Positions 25,329 to 34,215 of a DNA stretch of 64,000 nucleotides are shown here, piece by piece. The notes under the pieces were generated by a model. That model saw only the letters and a program-made list of their open reading frames with translations, searched no databases and had not been told where the DNA came from. The position numbers were made by a program, and so were the translations under genes. The first letter of the stretch is position 1. Every line of letters begins with the position of its first letter. The stretch is from Bacillaceae bacterium (GTDB taxonomy: Bacteria > Bacillota > Bacilli > JACDOE01), in the NCBI GenBank assembly GCA_017656255.1, contig JACDOE010000007.1, positions 62,001 through 126,000 of the forward strand. The letters run 5' to 3'.

Positions 25329-26546
25329 TTGAAAAAGGGATTACTGCTTGTTTTAAGTCTGATGCTGATGTTATCAGTAGCTGCCTGTGGCGGAGGGAAT
25401 GAACCGGCTTCCCAGTCAAACAGTGAAGGTAATGAATCGACTGACCAGACCGCTTCTGAAACCACGGAAGTCATCAAGATCGGTGGTATCTTTGCGGCCT
25501 CCGGAGGAGCGGCACCGCTGGGAAAACCGGAAATGGACACGGTCAAAATGCTGGTTGAACAACTGAACAACAATGGCGGCATTAATGGTAAGAAAATTGA
25601 TTTGATCGCCATCGATAGTAAATCGGATCAGAATGAAGCGGCTCTTTCCATGAAAAGGCTGCTTGAACAGGAAAAAGTCGTCGCTGTCATCGGTGGTACG
25701 ACAAGTGGAAACTGTCTGACTATGATTCCCATGGCTGAGAAAGCAAAGGTTCCTTTCTTTGCGCTGGGTGCAAGTAAACAAATCAATAATCCGAGTGACA
25801 ATTCACCGCGTGAATGGACATTTAAATCTCCTCAGGGAGACGATATTGTTGCCCCGAAAGTGGTGGAATATTTAAAAGATGAAGGTCTGACCAGAGTGGC
25901 CTGGTTGAATGTAGCCAATTCTTTTGGAACCAGCGGACATGAAGAGTTTATGAAAGCAGCCAACGAGAATGGCATAGAAGTGGTAGCGGAAGAAGAGTTT
26001 GAAGCAAGTGTCAATGATGCAAAAGCGACCCTGACCCGGGTGAAAAAGGCAGATCCGCAGGCCATTATTGTCTGGGGAACAGCTCAGGAATCCGCTGTCG
26101 TAACTAAGAATATCCGCGAACTGGGAATCGAGGTTCCGATTATTGAAAGTCACGGAATCGCCACCAAGCAATTTATCGAACTGGCGGGCGAAGCCTCAAA
26201 CGGTGTCATTTTCCCTGCCGGAAAACTGCTGGTCGTGGATCAATTGCCGGATGATGATCCGCAAAAAGAAGTCCTTTACCAGTACAGAAATGATTTCGAA
26301 GGAAAATTCGGTTATGAGGCCAGTACCTTCGGCGGACATGCCTATGATGCGTTTTATATGCTGGTCAACGCCATTGAAAAAGTAGGTACCGATCCGGAAG
26401 CCATCCGGGCGGAACTTGAAAAAACACAGGGATTCGTCGGAACCGGTGGTGTCTTTAACATGTCTCCAGAGGACCATAATGGTCTCACAACGGATGCCCT
26501 GGTTATGATCGAGATTCAGGATGGATCCTATGTGCTAAAGAAATAA
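25329..26546 (+). CDS. ABC importer substrate-binding lipoprotein (LivK-like)
   Basis: 405 residues. A lipoprotein signal peptide ends in the lipobox LSVAAC near residue 20, followed by a Gly/Ser/Glu/Thr linker. The mature part is a two-lobed type I periplasmic-binding fold of the branched-chain amino acid class (IKIGGIFAASGGAAPLGKPEMDTVKMLVEQLNNNGGINGKKI). Such proteins bind amino acids, urea, short amides or aromatic acids. TTG start, 8-9 nt after TTAAGGGGG. It leads a five-gene importer operon beside aromatic-acid catabolic genes, so an aromatic or dicarboxylic acid is a reasonable but unproven ligand. Confidence 0.9.
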   Translation: MKKGLLLVLSLMLMLSVAACGGGNEPASQSNSEGNESTDQTASETTEVIKIGGIFAASGGAAPLGKPEMDTVKMLVEQLNNNGGINGKKIDLIAIDSKSDQNEAALSMKRLLEQEKVVAVIGGTTSGNCLTMIPMAEKAKVPFFALGASKQINNPSDNSPREWTFKSPQGDDIVAPKVVEYLKDEGLTRVAWLNVANSFGTSGHEEFMKAANENGIEVVAEEEFEASVNDAKATLTRVKKADPQAIIVWGTAQESAVVTKNIRELGIEVPIIESHGIATKQFIELAGEASNGVIFPAGKLLVVDQLPDDDPQKEVLYQYRNDFEGKFGYEASTFGGHAYDAFYMLVNAIEKVGTDPEAIRAELEKTQGFVGTGGVFNMSPEDHNGLTTDALVMIEIQDGSYVLKK

Positions 26547-26560
26547 AACGGAGGTAGACG

Positions 26561-27442
26561 ATGGAAATCCTTAGCCAGGTCTTACAGTTGCTGTTTTCAG
26601 GTTTGACCGTGGGTTCAATTTATGCCCTCATCGCCATTGGGTTTGTGGTGATATACAACGTGACAGGTGTTCTCAACTTTGCCCAGGGCGAGTTCGCCAT
26701 GTTTGGTGCCATGATTTGTATTTCTCTCGTCGGAATGGGGCTGCCATTATTGGCAGCCGTCATTTTGACGATTTTGATCGTCTCCGTTATCGGGGGATTG
26801 TTTGAGCGTCTGGCCATTTATCCGGCGCGAAACTCTTCCGTCCCCACGCTGATCATTATTACGATCGGAGTATCCATTGCTTTTCGCGGCATTGCCATCC
26901 TGATCTGGGGAACGCAGCCTTATGCCTTGCAACCCTTTACCGAAAACAATCCGATTCGGATACTGAATGCCGTGTTGTTGCCGCAAAATCTGTGGGCGAT
27001 CGGGATATCCCTGGTCAGTGTATTCGCCATGGTTTACTTTTTTAATAAAACGTATATCGGAAAAGCGGTGACCGCCTGTGTGGTCAACAAATTCGCCGCT
27101 CGACTGATGGGAATTAACCCGGAAAAAATGTCACTTCTGTCCATATCCATGAGTGCCGGGATTGGAGCTCTGGCGGGTATTGTCATCGCTCCCATTTCCG
27201 GAGCGTCTTATGGAATGGGGATGATGCTGGGGATGAAAGCATTCGTGGCAGCCGTCATTGGCGGATTAACCAATGCCCCGGCGGCGATTCTGGGTGCGTT
27301 TCTGATCGGTATTCTGGAATCTTTCACGGAAGGTCTCTGGTCATCAGGCCTGAAAGATGCCGTCAGCTTTGCGATGTTATTGTTAATCCTGTTTTTGAAA
27401 CCTGAAGGGCTGTTTGCAAAAGCATCAGGAAAAAGAGTGTAA
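26561..27442 (+). CDS. ABC importer permease (LivH-like)
   Basis: 293 residues with about eight helices. The LivH hallmarks are present: GLTVGSIYALIAIGFVVIYNVTGVLNFAQGEFAMFGA at the N terminus and AVIGGLTNAPAAILGAFLIGILESF near 230. ATG with CGGAGGTAG, 14 nt after the binding-protein gene. It forms half of the membrane channel with the LivM-like protein encoded next. Confidence 0.93.
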   Translation: MEILSQVLQLLFSGLTVGSIYALIAIGFVVIYNVTGVLNFAQGEFAMFGAMICISLVGMGLPLLAAVILTILIVSVIGGLFERLAIYPARNSSVPTLIIITIGVSIAFRGIAILIWGTQPYALQPFTENNPIRILNAVLLPQNLWAIGISLVSVFAMVYFFNKTYIGKAVTACVVNKFAARLMGINPEKMSLLSISMSAGIGALAGIVIAPISGASYGMGMMLGMKAFVAAVIGGLTNAPAAILGAFLIGILESFTEGLWSSGLKDAVSFAMLLLILFLKPEGLFAKASGKRV

Positions 27443-27455
27443 GGGGGATATCACG

Positions 27456-28514
27456 GTGGACAGAACGGATTTGAAGAAAATATACAATAATAGTCTTGCA
27501 GGTCCCCTGATTTTTGCGGGAGTCTTATTTTTACTCCCTTTTGTCGTCCAGTCCAACTATATTTTGAGCATTATGATTATGATCGGGTTTTATGCCCTGC
27601 TCTGTAACGGATTGACCCTGTTGATGGGATATGCGGGACAAATATCCCTGGGCCATGCCGCTTTTTATGGGATCGGCGCGTATATGTCGGCTTATCTGTC
27701 GGCCAAAATGGGACTGTCTCCGTGGCTCGGCATGCTGGCAGGGATGATTCTGGCGGCGATCATCGCTTACATTGTCGGCATCCCGATTTTTAAACTGAAG
27801 GGCCACTATCTGGCACTGGCCACGCTGGGATTTGGTGTTATTGTTTATACGGCGTTTAAAGAGTTAAAAGATTTCACCGGGGGATTGAACGGATTTTTCG
27901 GTATTCCGACGATCAGCCTGTTTGGCTTCGAATTTAACAATGACTTTCGGTTTTATTATCTCATCTGGTTATTCGTTATTCTTGGCATCCTTTTTTCACG
28001 CAATATTATTCATTCACGAATCGGGAGAGCCCTTCGTTCTATTGAAGGCAGCGAAGTCGCATCCGATGCCGTCGGGGTCAATATCATGAAGTATAAGCTT
28101 CAGGTGTTTATGCTGAGTGCGATGTTTGCTTCCCTGTCCGGTTCACTGTATGCCCATTATATTACGTTTATCAATCCGAACCTGTTTGATGTGATGACCT
28201 CTATCTATCTGCTGATCATGGTGGTGATCGGCGGTGCGAGTAGTATCTGGGGTTCTGTCATCGGTGCCGCTGTGTTCGTGTTGCTGGGCGAGATACTGAA
28301 AAGTGTGGTCCCGCTTGTTTTCCCGAATGCCGGCGGCGAATTTGAAATTGTGTTCTTTGGTTTGCTTCTGGTGGTTACGTTAATATACATGCCGAATGGT
28401 CTTTCTCCCCAGTTAGAGAAGCTGATTGCGAGATTCAGGCGTAATAAAGAACTTGTGCCGGCACCGGTTGCAGCGGGCCGTGACGGTGTGGAATCAGGAG
28501 GTGATCAATCGTGA
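27456..28514 (+). CDS. ABC importer permease (LivM-like)
   Basis: 352 residues from GTG 27456, 8 nt after AAGGGGG; a longer frame from 27414 runs back into livH and lacks a ribosome site. LivM motifs include LCNGLTLLMGYAGQISLGHAAFYGIGAY near 48 and VVIGGASSIWGSVIGAAVFV near 260. A variable charged tail (RRNKELVPAPVAAGRDGVE) ends the protein. It overlaps the LivG-like gene by 4 nt (GTGA). Confidence 0.93.
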   Translation: MDRTDLKKIYNNSLAGPLIFAGVLFLLPFVVQSNYILSIMIMIGFYALLCNGLTLLMGYAGQISLGHAAFYGIGAYMSAYLSAKMGLSPWLGMLAGMILAAIIAYIVGIPIFKLKGHYLALATLGFGVIVYTAFKELKDFTGGLNGFFGIPTISLFGFEFNNDFRFYYLIWLFVILGILFSRNIIHSRIGRALRSIEGSEVASDAVGVNIMKYKLQVFMLSAMFASLSGSLYAHYITFINPNLFDVMTSIYLLIMVVIGGASSIWGSVIGAAVFVLLGEILKSVVPLVFPNAGGEFEIVFFGLLLVVTLIYMPNGLSPQLEKLIARFRRNKELVPAPVAAGRDGVESGGDQS

Positions 28515-29302
28515 GCGGGCAACAGACAATTTTGAAAGTGGAAGGGTTGACGAAGCAATTTGGTGGTGTGGCAGCGGTTCATGATGTTTCCTTCGAGGTG
28601 AAGGAGGGCGAAATATTTGCCGTGATCGGCCCGAACGGGGCAGGTAAAACGACTCTTTTCAACATGATCACCGGTGTATTGCCCGTGACAACGGGAAAGG
28701 TCTATTTCAAAGACCGGGAACTCACCGGTCTCAAACCCTATCAAATCGCGGCACTGGGGGTCACCCGGACGTTTCAGAACCTGGAAGTGTTCAGTAATAT
28801 GACCGTGATTGAGAATGTGATGACCGGCGCCCATCTGCGCATGAATACCGGCATCCTCAGGGCCGGATTTCGCTTCCCTTCTGTGGTCAGGGAAGAAGTG
28901 AACATCATGGAAAAAGCGATGGAATGTCTGAAACTGGTGGGGATTGAACATCTGGCCTATGAGCGAGCCGTCACATTGCCCTATGGAAACCAACGGCTGC
29001 TTGAGATTGCCAGAGCTTATGTTTCCGAACCGGAACTGATTTTTCTGGATGAACCGCTGGCCGGCCTGAATTCAGAAGAGACGCGAAAATGGATCAATGT
29101 CATATTAAAAATGCGAGAAAACGGGATGACGTTTGTGTTTGTCGAACATGATATTGAAGCGGTCATGTCCATTTCGGACCGGATCGTGGTCCTCGACAAT
29201 GGCATTAAAATCGGGGAGGGCACACCCGAAGAGATTTATGAGAATCCGAAGGTGGTAGCAGCATACCTTGGGGAAGAAGAGGAGGATGCTGTATCATGCT
29301 AA
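28511..29302 (+). CDS. ABC importer ATPase (LivG-like)
   Basis: 263 residues. Walker [10 protein letters not shown] near 38, the Q-loop in [13 protein letters not shown], a signature region that reads [14 protein letters not shown] rather than LSGGQ (usual for LivG), Walker [13 protein letters not shown] near 177, and the switch histidine in [13 protein letters not shown] start within GTGA overlap; CAGGAGGTGATC supplies a strong site. It couples ATP hydrolysis to uptake with the LivF-like partner. Confidence 0.93.
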   Translation: MSGQQTILKVEGLTKQFGGVAAVHDVSFEVKEGEIFAVIGPNGAGKTTLFNMITGVLPVTTGKVYFKDRELTGLKPYQIAALGVTRTFQNLEVFSNMTVIENVMTGAHLRMNTGILRAGFRFPSVVREEVNIMEKAMECLKLVGIEHLAYERAVTLPYGNQRLLEIARAYVSEPELIFLDEPLAGLNSEETRKWINVILKMRENGMTFVFVEHDIEAVMSISDRIVVLDNGIKIGEGTPEEIYENPKVVAAYLGEEEEDAVSC

Positions 29303-30033
29303 AGGTGGATAATCTACACACCTACCACGACTATCTTCACGTCTTAAAAGGCATTCATTTTGAATTGAATGAAGGGGAAATTCTGGCGATTCTGGGTTCA
29401 AACGGAGCCGGTAAAAGTACGCTTTTGGGAACACTGGCCGGTGTATATGCTCCACGGGAAGGAAATATTACCTTCAAGGGAGAAGACATTACACAGGACG
29501 GGGTGCAGAAGGTCGTCAGCAAAGGAATCTGTCTGGTTCCGGAACGGAGACAAATTTTCAACTCGATTTCGGTACGGGACCATCTGCTGCTGGGGGCCTA
29601 TCACCGCTACAAAAGGGATAAGAAAACGATTCAGCAGGATTATGAAAATGTGATCGAGATGTTCCCTCGTTTGAAACAAATGCTGGATCGCCCGGGCGGC
29701 CTGTTATCCGGCGGGGAGCAGCAAATGCTGGCGATCGGTCGCGGTCTGATGGCCAGACCGCAAGTCCTGATGCTGGATGAACCCTCACTGGGGCTTGCTC
29801 CTTTGATTGTCCGGGATATCATGGGCATTTTACGTCGGCTGTGTGAAGAGATGGGAACCACGATCATTCTGGTAGAACAAAACGTCAAAGCCGCGTTGAA
29901 AGTGGCTGATCGAGCCTGTGTACTCGCGCACGGCCGGATTGAGATTTCCGGAACAGCCGAGGAACTGATGCAGGATTCCAGTATTCAGGAGGCCTATTTC
30001 GGAAAATCCAAAAAGGCCAAAAAAGCAACATAA
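29296..30033 (+). CDS. ABC importer ATPase (LivF-like)
   Basis: 245 residues. Walker A GSNGAGKST near 34, signature LLSGGEQQMLAIGR near 136, Walker B VLMLDEPSLGLAP near 156, and the histidine-switch position occupied by VEQNVKAAL, the usual LivF glutamine form. The C terminus is Lys-rich (FGKSKKAKKAT). The ATG overlaps the LivG stop by 7 nt. Last gene of the importer operon. Confidence 0.93.
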   Translation: MLKVDNLHTYHDYLHVLKGIHFELNEGEILAILGSNGAGKSTLLGTLAGVYAPREGNITFKGEDITQDGVQKVVSKGICLVPERRQIFNSISVRDHLLLGAYHRYKRDKKTIQQDYENVIEMFPRLKQMLDRPGGLLSGGEQQMLAIGRGLMARPQVLMLDEPSLGLAPLIVRDIMGILRRLCEEMGTTIILVEQNVKAALKVADRACVLAHGRIEISGTAEELMQDSSIQEAYFGKSKKAKKAT

Positions 30034-30067
30034 GCCAATACTATCGTGGAAAGGGTGTTTTTTCATT

Positions 30068-30523
30068 ATGGCAAACAACGAACCGATGACGGCATTAACC
30101 GATGAGCTCATGGATTATCTGGAAGGTGAAAAACTGGTTCTTTTGACCACGATTGAAGCGGAAAGTGGAGCGCCGAATGTGTCGGCGATCTCATGGGTAA
30201 AAAGTTACAGCAAAGACAAAATCCGTTTTACCGTTACCAACAACTCCCGCATCATCAGTAATATCAAGGCAAACCCCAATGTGGTATTTACCATTATCGG
30301 ACTGGGAACGGTCTATTCCATCGCCGGAAGGGCAGATATCCTGGAGGAGACGATGGAAGGGGTTCCGTTGAAGCTGGCCAAGGTGGAAGTTGAAGTGAAA
30401 CAGGTATTTGAGAGCATGTTCTGGGGCGCAGAAATCACGCAGGAACCGGCATATAAGAAAACCTACAATCCTGAAAAAGCGAAGGAACTGGACGAACAAG
30501 TTTATGCAGCCCTTATGAAATAA
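30068..30523 (+). CDS. PNPOx-fold flavin-binding protein
   Basis: 151 residues of the pyridoxamine-5'-phosphate-oxidase-like split beta-barrel: KLVLLTTIEAESGAPNVSAISWV, DKIRFTVTNNSRIISNIKANPNVVFTIIG, then a C-terminal helix. Such proteins bind FMN, F420 or haem and act in small redox reactions; the substrate cannot be read from sequence. It follows the importer operon by 34 nt, so it may be co-transcribed, and could supply a redox step for an imported aromatic compound. It is not a close match to the HpaC flavin reductase family. Confidence 0.7.
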   Translation: MANNEPMTALTDELMDYLEGEKLVLLTTIEAESGAPNVSAISWVKSYSKDKIRFTVTNNSRIISNIKANPNVVFTIIGLGTVYSIAGRADILEETMEGVPLKLAKVEVEVKQVFESMFWGAEITQEPAYKKTYNPEKAKELDEQVYAALMK

Positions 30524-30540
30524 GCGGGGGTTGGGGATAG

Positions 30541-30765
30541 AAAATAGCGGAAATTTTTACCGTTATATCCCCATTTCGCCCTGTTTTTATAAAATAGGGG
30601 AAAAGTTTCCGTAGTTAACCCCGTTTTATGATTATGCGAAGTATTCGAGCCGAATAGCGGAAAACTTTTTCTCTATAATTTCACAATCCCCCCTTTTTCG
30701 AAGAATAGCGGAAATGTTTTCCGCTATATTTTTTAGATGATAATAGCGGAAACAACTTTCATTAT
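30541..30765. repeat. Composite ATAGCGG palindromic repeat, copy A
   Basis: At least four AATAGCGGAAA-type units occur (30543, 30653, 30704, 30742). The unit at 30705-30727 is a 10-bp hairpin, ATAGCGGAAA-TGT-TTTCCGCTAT. A linker including GATTATGCGAAGTATT (30630-30645) recurs exactly at 61439-61454. The element fills a convergent gap between the PNPOx gene and the MFS gene. Confidence 0.85.
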
Positions 30766-30821
30766 CCTAAATCTGACCTCCGAACTCTAACCACTGATTA
30801 GTTGATTCGATGCACCCCAAA

Positions 30822-32111
30822 TCATGCTGAATGATTCGCCGGCAACCGGTCTCTTTTTCGAGCCTGTGCCATATGAAATCCAAAATTGGCGGCAGCCCCG
30901 ACTAGCAATACGGAAGCAGACAGGATAAAAGTACTGAAATAATTTCCGGAATAATCAATTAAAAGGCCGGATATGATCGGAGACACAAATTGCCCGATCC
31001 CGAAAAACAGCGTAAGAAATCCCATTGCCACCGGAACAAGTGCAGGTCGGACGTATTCGCTGACGGTGGCATTGGCAATGGTTGGCACAGCGAATAACGA
31101 CAACCCGTAAAGGATAACCTCGATCAGGACCAGCAGGTGATTTTCGGAAAGAATAATGGCCAAAAGCAATCCTCCCTGAAAAACATAGACGATGGCCATG
31201 GTTAACACCCGTCCGATCCGGTCGGAAATGTTGCCCCAGATCATCCCGCTGAATATACTGACAAAACCGGCAACCGCAAAATAATTTCCGGCTCTTGTTT
31301 TGTCATATTCGGCATCGTAGATTAAATAATCGACCAGAAACGTCGAGAAAATGAGATAGCTAAATCCCCACGCCATATAAACCAGGCCGATCATCCACAC
31401 CTGTTTGTTTTGGTAGACTTGACCCGATCCGGGCTTCCTTTGATCCGGCTCGTCCGCTTCTTTCACAGGCTGGCTTACTTCCTGACCAACCGGCCTCATG
31501 CCCACTTCACCGGGATCATTTTTCAAAAATATCAGATTGATGATCACAATCATGAGAATGAGAGAGGCCAGCAAAAGCCAGCTGTAACGCCAGCCGGCCA
31601 CCGGACTGATCGTGATGATCAGCGGGACGGTCATACCGCTGATCAGCATCCCCAGACCATTCCCCGAATTGACGATTCCCATTGCCGTTCCGCGACGGCT
31701 GGGTGCAAACCAGCGTGCAATCACGCCGAGTGCCGGAATGTTGGATCCCCCCGACCCGATTCCCATGAGCAGGCTCCCGATGTAAGCCGGCCAGAATCCC
31801 CGGGCCGACGCCAGCAATACCATACCAGAAGCGATAATGATCATCGACACGATAATCACTTTTTTAAATGAAAATCGGATGACCACGTAACCGGATAAAA
31901 AAGCACTGACCAGATAACCCATAAATATACCGGATGCCACCAGGCCGGTCTGACTGTAATCAAAGGCCAGCCCCTCTTTCATAAAAGGGAGAATGGCGCC
32001 GTAGGAGAACCGTCCGAAACCGAGACTGGCCAGGCCGCACAGCATCAGAACAAAAAGGATGATTCGGATTCGCGTTTTTTGTTTCAAATTACTCACATCT
32101 TTCTGTTTCAA
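30822..32111 (-). CDS. Major facilitator superfamily transporter
   Basis: 429 residues with 12 predicted helices. The N-terminal half begins LCGLASLGFGRFSYGAILPFMKEGL, recalling the YbfB/OFA-like MFS groups, and the loop RWFAPSRRGTAMGIVNSGNGLG is typical of anion or monocarboxylate carriers. A long hydrophilic loop (residues about 200-235) separates the halves. The start is a TTG with no good ribosome site; nearby in-frame GTG and TTG codons are alternatives. It may move a metabolite related to the adjacent aromatic cluster; the substrate is unknown. Confidence 0.82.
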   Translation of the reverse strand: MKQKDVSNLKQKTRIRIILFVLMLCGLASLGFGRFSYGAILPFMKEGLAFDYSQTGLVASGIFMGYLVSAFLSGYVVIRFSFKKVIIVSMIIIASGMVLLASARGFWPAYIGSLLMGIGSGGSNIPALGVIARWFAPSRRGTAMGIVNSGNGLGMLISGMTVPLIITISPVAGWRYSWLLLASLILMIVIINLIFLKNDPGEVGMRPVGQEVSQPVKEADEPDQRKPGSGQVYQNKQVWMIGLVYMAWGFSYLIFSTFLVDYLIYDAEYDKTRAGNYFAVAGFVSIFSGMIWGNISDRIGRVLTMAIVYVFQGGLLLAIILSENHLLVLIEVILYGLSLFAVPTIANATVSEYVRPALVPVAMGFLTLFFGIGQFVSPIISGLLIDYSGNYFSTFILSASVLLVGAAANFGFHMAQARKRDRLPANHSA

Positions 32112-32220
32112 AGTTAGGGTTCATGGTTAAATGTATAAGTTCAGTATAACGTCCGAAACGCCCAGCTGTCATCGGCATAAGCAGTTGAAAAAACAAGTAT
32201 ATGTCGTATGATAAATACCA

Positions 32221-32253
32221 GCGGCTTTGACCCTCAACAGAGAGTAAAGCCGC
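32221..32253 (-). terminator. Hairpin downstream of the lipoprotein gene
   Basis: GCGGCTTT/AAAGCCGC, 8-bp stem with a 17-nt loop. T residues are sparse on the minus strand, so termination may be weak. Confidence 0.45.
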
Positions 32254-32275
32254 CTTTTGCTTTCACGCTCGAAAC

Positions 32276-32827
32276 CTATTTTGTGTTGTCAGAGTAATGT
32301 AAAATGACCTGGGAAGTATTGTCATTCTGTCCGATGATCTGGAGGTAAATGCCGCCCTCCTGTCCGGTTGCTCTCAACAGAAGTACAGCGTCCGATTTGA
32401 GTTGTTCATCCAGAGTAAACCCGCGGTTTTCTGCATATGAGGTATAGCGATCAAACAGGGAGTTACGATCTTCATCCGTCGTATAAATGACCTGGTAACC
32501 GTTCCTGTTTTCTTCTTTAAGTTCAGATGCCTGTTCAATGACGGCATTTTCTGGAAGCGGGATGTCAGAGGGGAAATTTTCCGGAAGTTCGCCCCCGGTC
32601 TTTGTTGTGATTGTCTCTCCTTTTTCATTTGTAAATGTTATTTCTTGATTTTCTAAATCGGTCTCAATGGACAATTCACCGTCATTCCCTTTGATTGAAA
32701 CGTTCTCACCGTCCAATTCAACGCTGGCTTCACCGCCGTTATCCAGAGGAACGGTGACCGAATCGCCGCATCCTGCTGCAACCAGCATCATGGCCAATAA
32801 GGCTCCTGTCATGATAAGGTATCTCAT
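32276..32827 (-). CDS. Lipoprotein of unknown function
   Basis: 183 residues. The signal peptide ends in the lipobox LVAAGC (Cys near 20). The mature part is acidic and beta-rich, with short repeats of a charged turn pattern (NGGEASVELDGENVSIKGNDGELSIETD) followed by a small alpha/beta domain (IPLPENAVIEQASELKEENRNGYQVIYTTDEDRNSLFDRYTSYAENRGF) that recurs in Firmicute lipoproteins of unknown role. ATG with AAGGAGAAG. It is divergent from ruvC. Confidence 0.75.
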   Translation of the reverse strand: MRYLIMTGALLAMMLVAAGCGDSVTVPLDNGGEASVELDGENVSIKGNDGELSIETDLENQEITFTNEKGETITTKTGGELPENFPSDIPLPENAVIEQASELKEENRNGYQVIYTTDEDRNSLFDRYTSYAENRGFTLDEQLKSDAVLLLRATGQEGGIYLQIIGQNDNTSQVILHYSDNTK

Positions 32828-33039
32828 GTACGTTCTACTTCTCCTTTCTGTTCATCTACAGGTCAATCCTATCACGTCAAAACCGGGGATGAAATTATAC
32901 TTCGGTATAATGTTTGCCGAAAAAAAGGAAAATGTATGTTCGTATATTCGCTTTTATAGTACAATAGGTTTACGTACATATTTTAGGACCTGCAAACATA
33001 CAAGTGGCAAGATCATTTCAAACAACAGGGGGCGGTTCC

Positions 33040-33561
33040 TTGAAGATCATCGGAATTGACCCGGGGATTGCGATCGTCGGATTTGGCATTATTGTTCAAC
33101 GGGGCAGCCGACTGGTCCCTGAACAGTATGGGAGTATACAGACCAGGGCGGGGCTGGAAACGGCCACCCGTCTGAAACAGGTCTATGATGCCACGGTTGA
33201 ACTTCTCCATAAATATCAACCGGATGTGATGGCTATCGAAAAACTCTATTTTAACCGTAATGTGACCACGGCTTTTACCGTCGGCCAGGCGAGGGGCGTA
33301 ATGATGCTGGCGGCGGAACAACAGGGGATTCCGATCTATGAATATACCCCGCTTCAGGTGAAACAGGCCACGGTCGGATACGGGAAAGCGGAAAAGAAAC
33401 AGGTGCAGGAAATGGTGCGCATGCTTTTGTCTTTGAAAGATATTCCGCGTCCCGATGATGTGGCGGATGCGCTCGGGGTTGCCATCACGCATGCCCATTC
33501 GGCCAAGTTGAATGACGTGGTCCATCACAAGCATACTCTGCATGATAGGAGCAAAAGATAG
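33040..33561 (+). CDS. ruvC: Holliday-junction resolvase RuvC
   Basis: Nicks Holliday junctions moved by RuvAB. 173 residues. The RNase H-like acidic residues are in place: IGIDPG at residue 7, AIEKLYFNRN near 67 and PRPDDVADALGVAI near 140. The TTG at 33040 (MKIIGIDPG) is chosen over the upstream frame extension, which adds residues not present in RuvC proteins. CAGGGGGCGG precedes it. B. subtilis lacks RuvC and uses RecU, so this gene helps to place the organism. Confidence 0.93.
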   Translation: MKIIGIDPGIAIVGFGIIVQRGSRLVPEQYGSIQTRAGLETATRLKQVYDATVELLHKYQPDVMAIEKLYFNRNVTTAFTVGQARGVMMLAAEQQGIPIYEYTPLQVKQATVGYGKAEKKQVQEMVRMLLSLKDIPRPDDVADALGVAITHAHSAKLNDVVHHKHTLHDRSKR

Positions 33562-34203
33562 ATGATTGACTTTATCGAAGGCAAGCTGGCTTACACGGAA
33601 CTGGACTATATTGTGGTTGAGACCGGCGGAATCGGCTACCGTATTTTTTGCGGCAATCCGTTTCAGTTTTCGCAGGAAGACGGGCCCGTCCGTCTCTATA
33701 CCCATCATTATGTAAGGGAAGACGCCATTCATCTTTACGGGTTTGCGACCCGGGAAGAACGGACGCTGTTCCGGATGCTTCTGGATGTTTCCGGCATCGG
33801 CCCCAAAGGGGCCCTGGCAGTGGTATCTGCGGCGCGTCCTTCCGAAATTGCAGCGGCGGTGCGCCAGGAAGATATTCATTTTCTCACCCGTTTTCCGGGG
33901 ATCGGGAAGAAGACAGCCCAGCGAATTATTCTCGATCTGAAGGATAAGATGGCTGAGTTTGCCGATCAGCAGGACTGGGAGAGCAAAGCGGACGTTGGAG
34001 AGGACAAACCAATGCCGATGCAGAATGAGGCGGTGCCTCAGTTGACCGAAGCGGTAGAAGCCCTGAAAGCACTGGGGTATCAGGAAAGAGAAATTGAAAC
34101 GATCACAGGTGATTTGAAGGCCTGGATCGAACAGGAAGAGGCTGGCCTGCAGACAACGGACCGGGTTGTAAAAAAAGCCCTGCAATTACTGATGAAGCAA
34201 TAA
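33562..34203 (+). CDS. ruvA: Holliday-junction branch-migration protein RuvA
   Basis: Tetramer that binds the junction and loads RuvB. 213 residues: N-terminal OB domain (MIDFIEGKLAYTELDYIVVETGGIGYRI), two helix-hairpin-helix motifs (LLDVSGIGPKGALAVVSA and RFPGIGKKTAQRIILDLKDK) and a C-terminal RuvB-binding helical domain (EAVEALKALGYQEREIE). It starts directly after the ruvC stop with AGGAGCAAAAG as ribosome site. Confidence 0.95.
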   Translation: MIDFIEGKLAYTELDYIVVETGGIGYRIFCGNPFQFSQEDGPVRLYTHHYVREDAIHLYGFATREERTLFRMLLDVSGIGPKGALAVVSAARPSEIAAAVRQEDIHFLTRFPGIGKKTAQRIILDLKDKMAEFADQQDWESKADVGEDKPMPMQNEAVPQLTEAVEALKALGYQEREIETITGDLKAWIEQEEAGLQTTDRVVKKALQLLMKQ

Positions 34204-34215
34204 GGAGAGATCAGC

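Noticed and set aside
32930-32970. LexA-like sequence before ruvC (ATGTATGTTCGTATATTCG)
   Set aside because: Only one half-site GTTCG is present; the partner CGAAC at the right spacing is missing, unlike the perfect box at 15111.
33013-34185. A 390-codon open frame on the minus strand across ruvC-ruvA
   Set aside because: It lies wholly antisense to two well-conserved genes, has no recognisable domain and is a by-product of codon bias.
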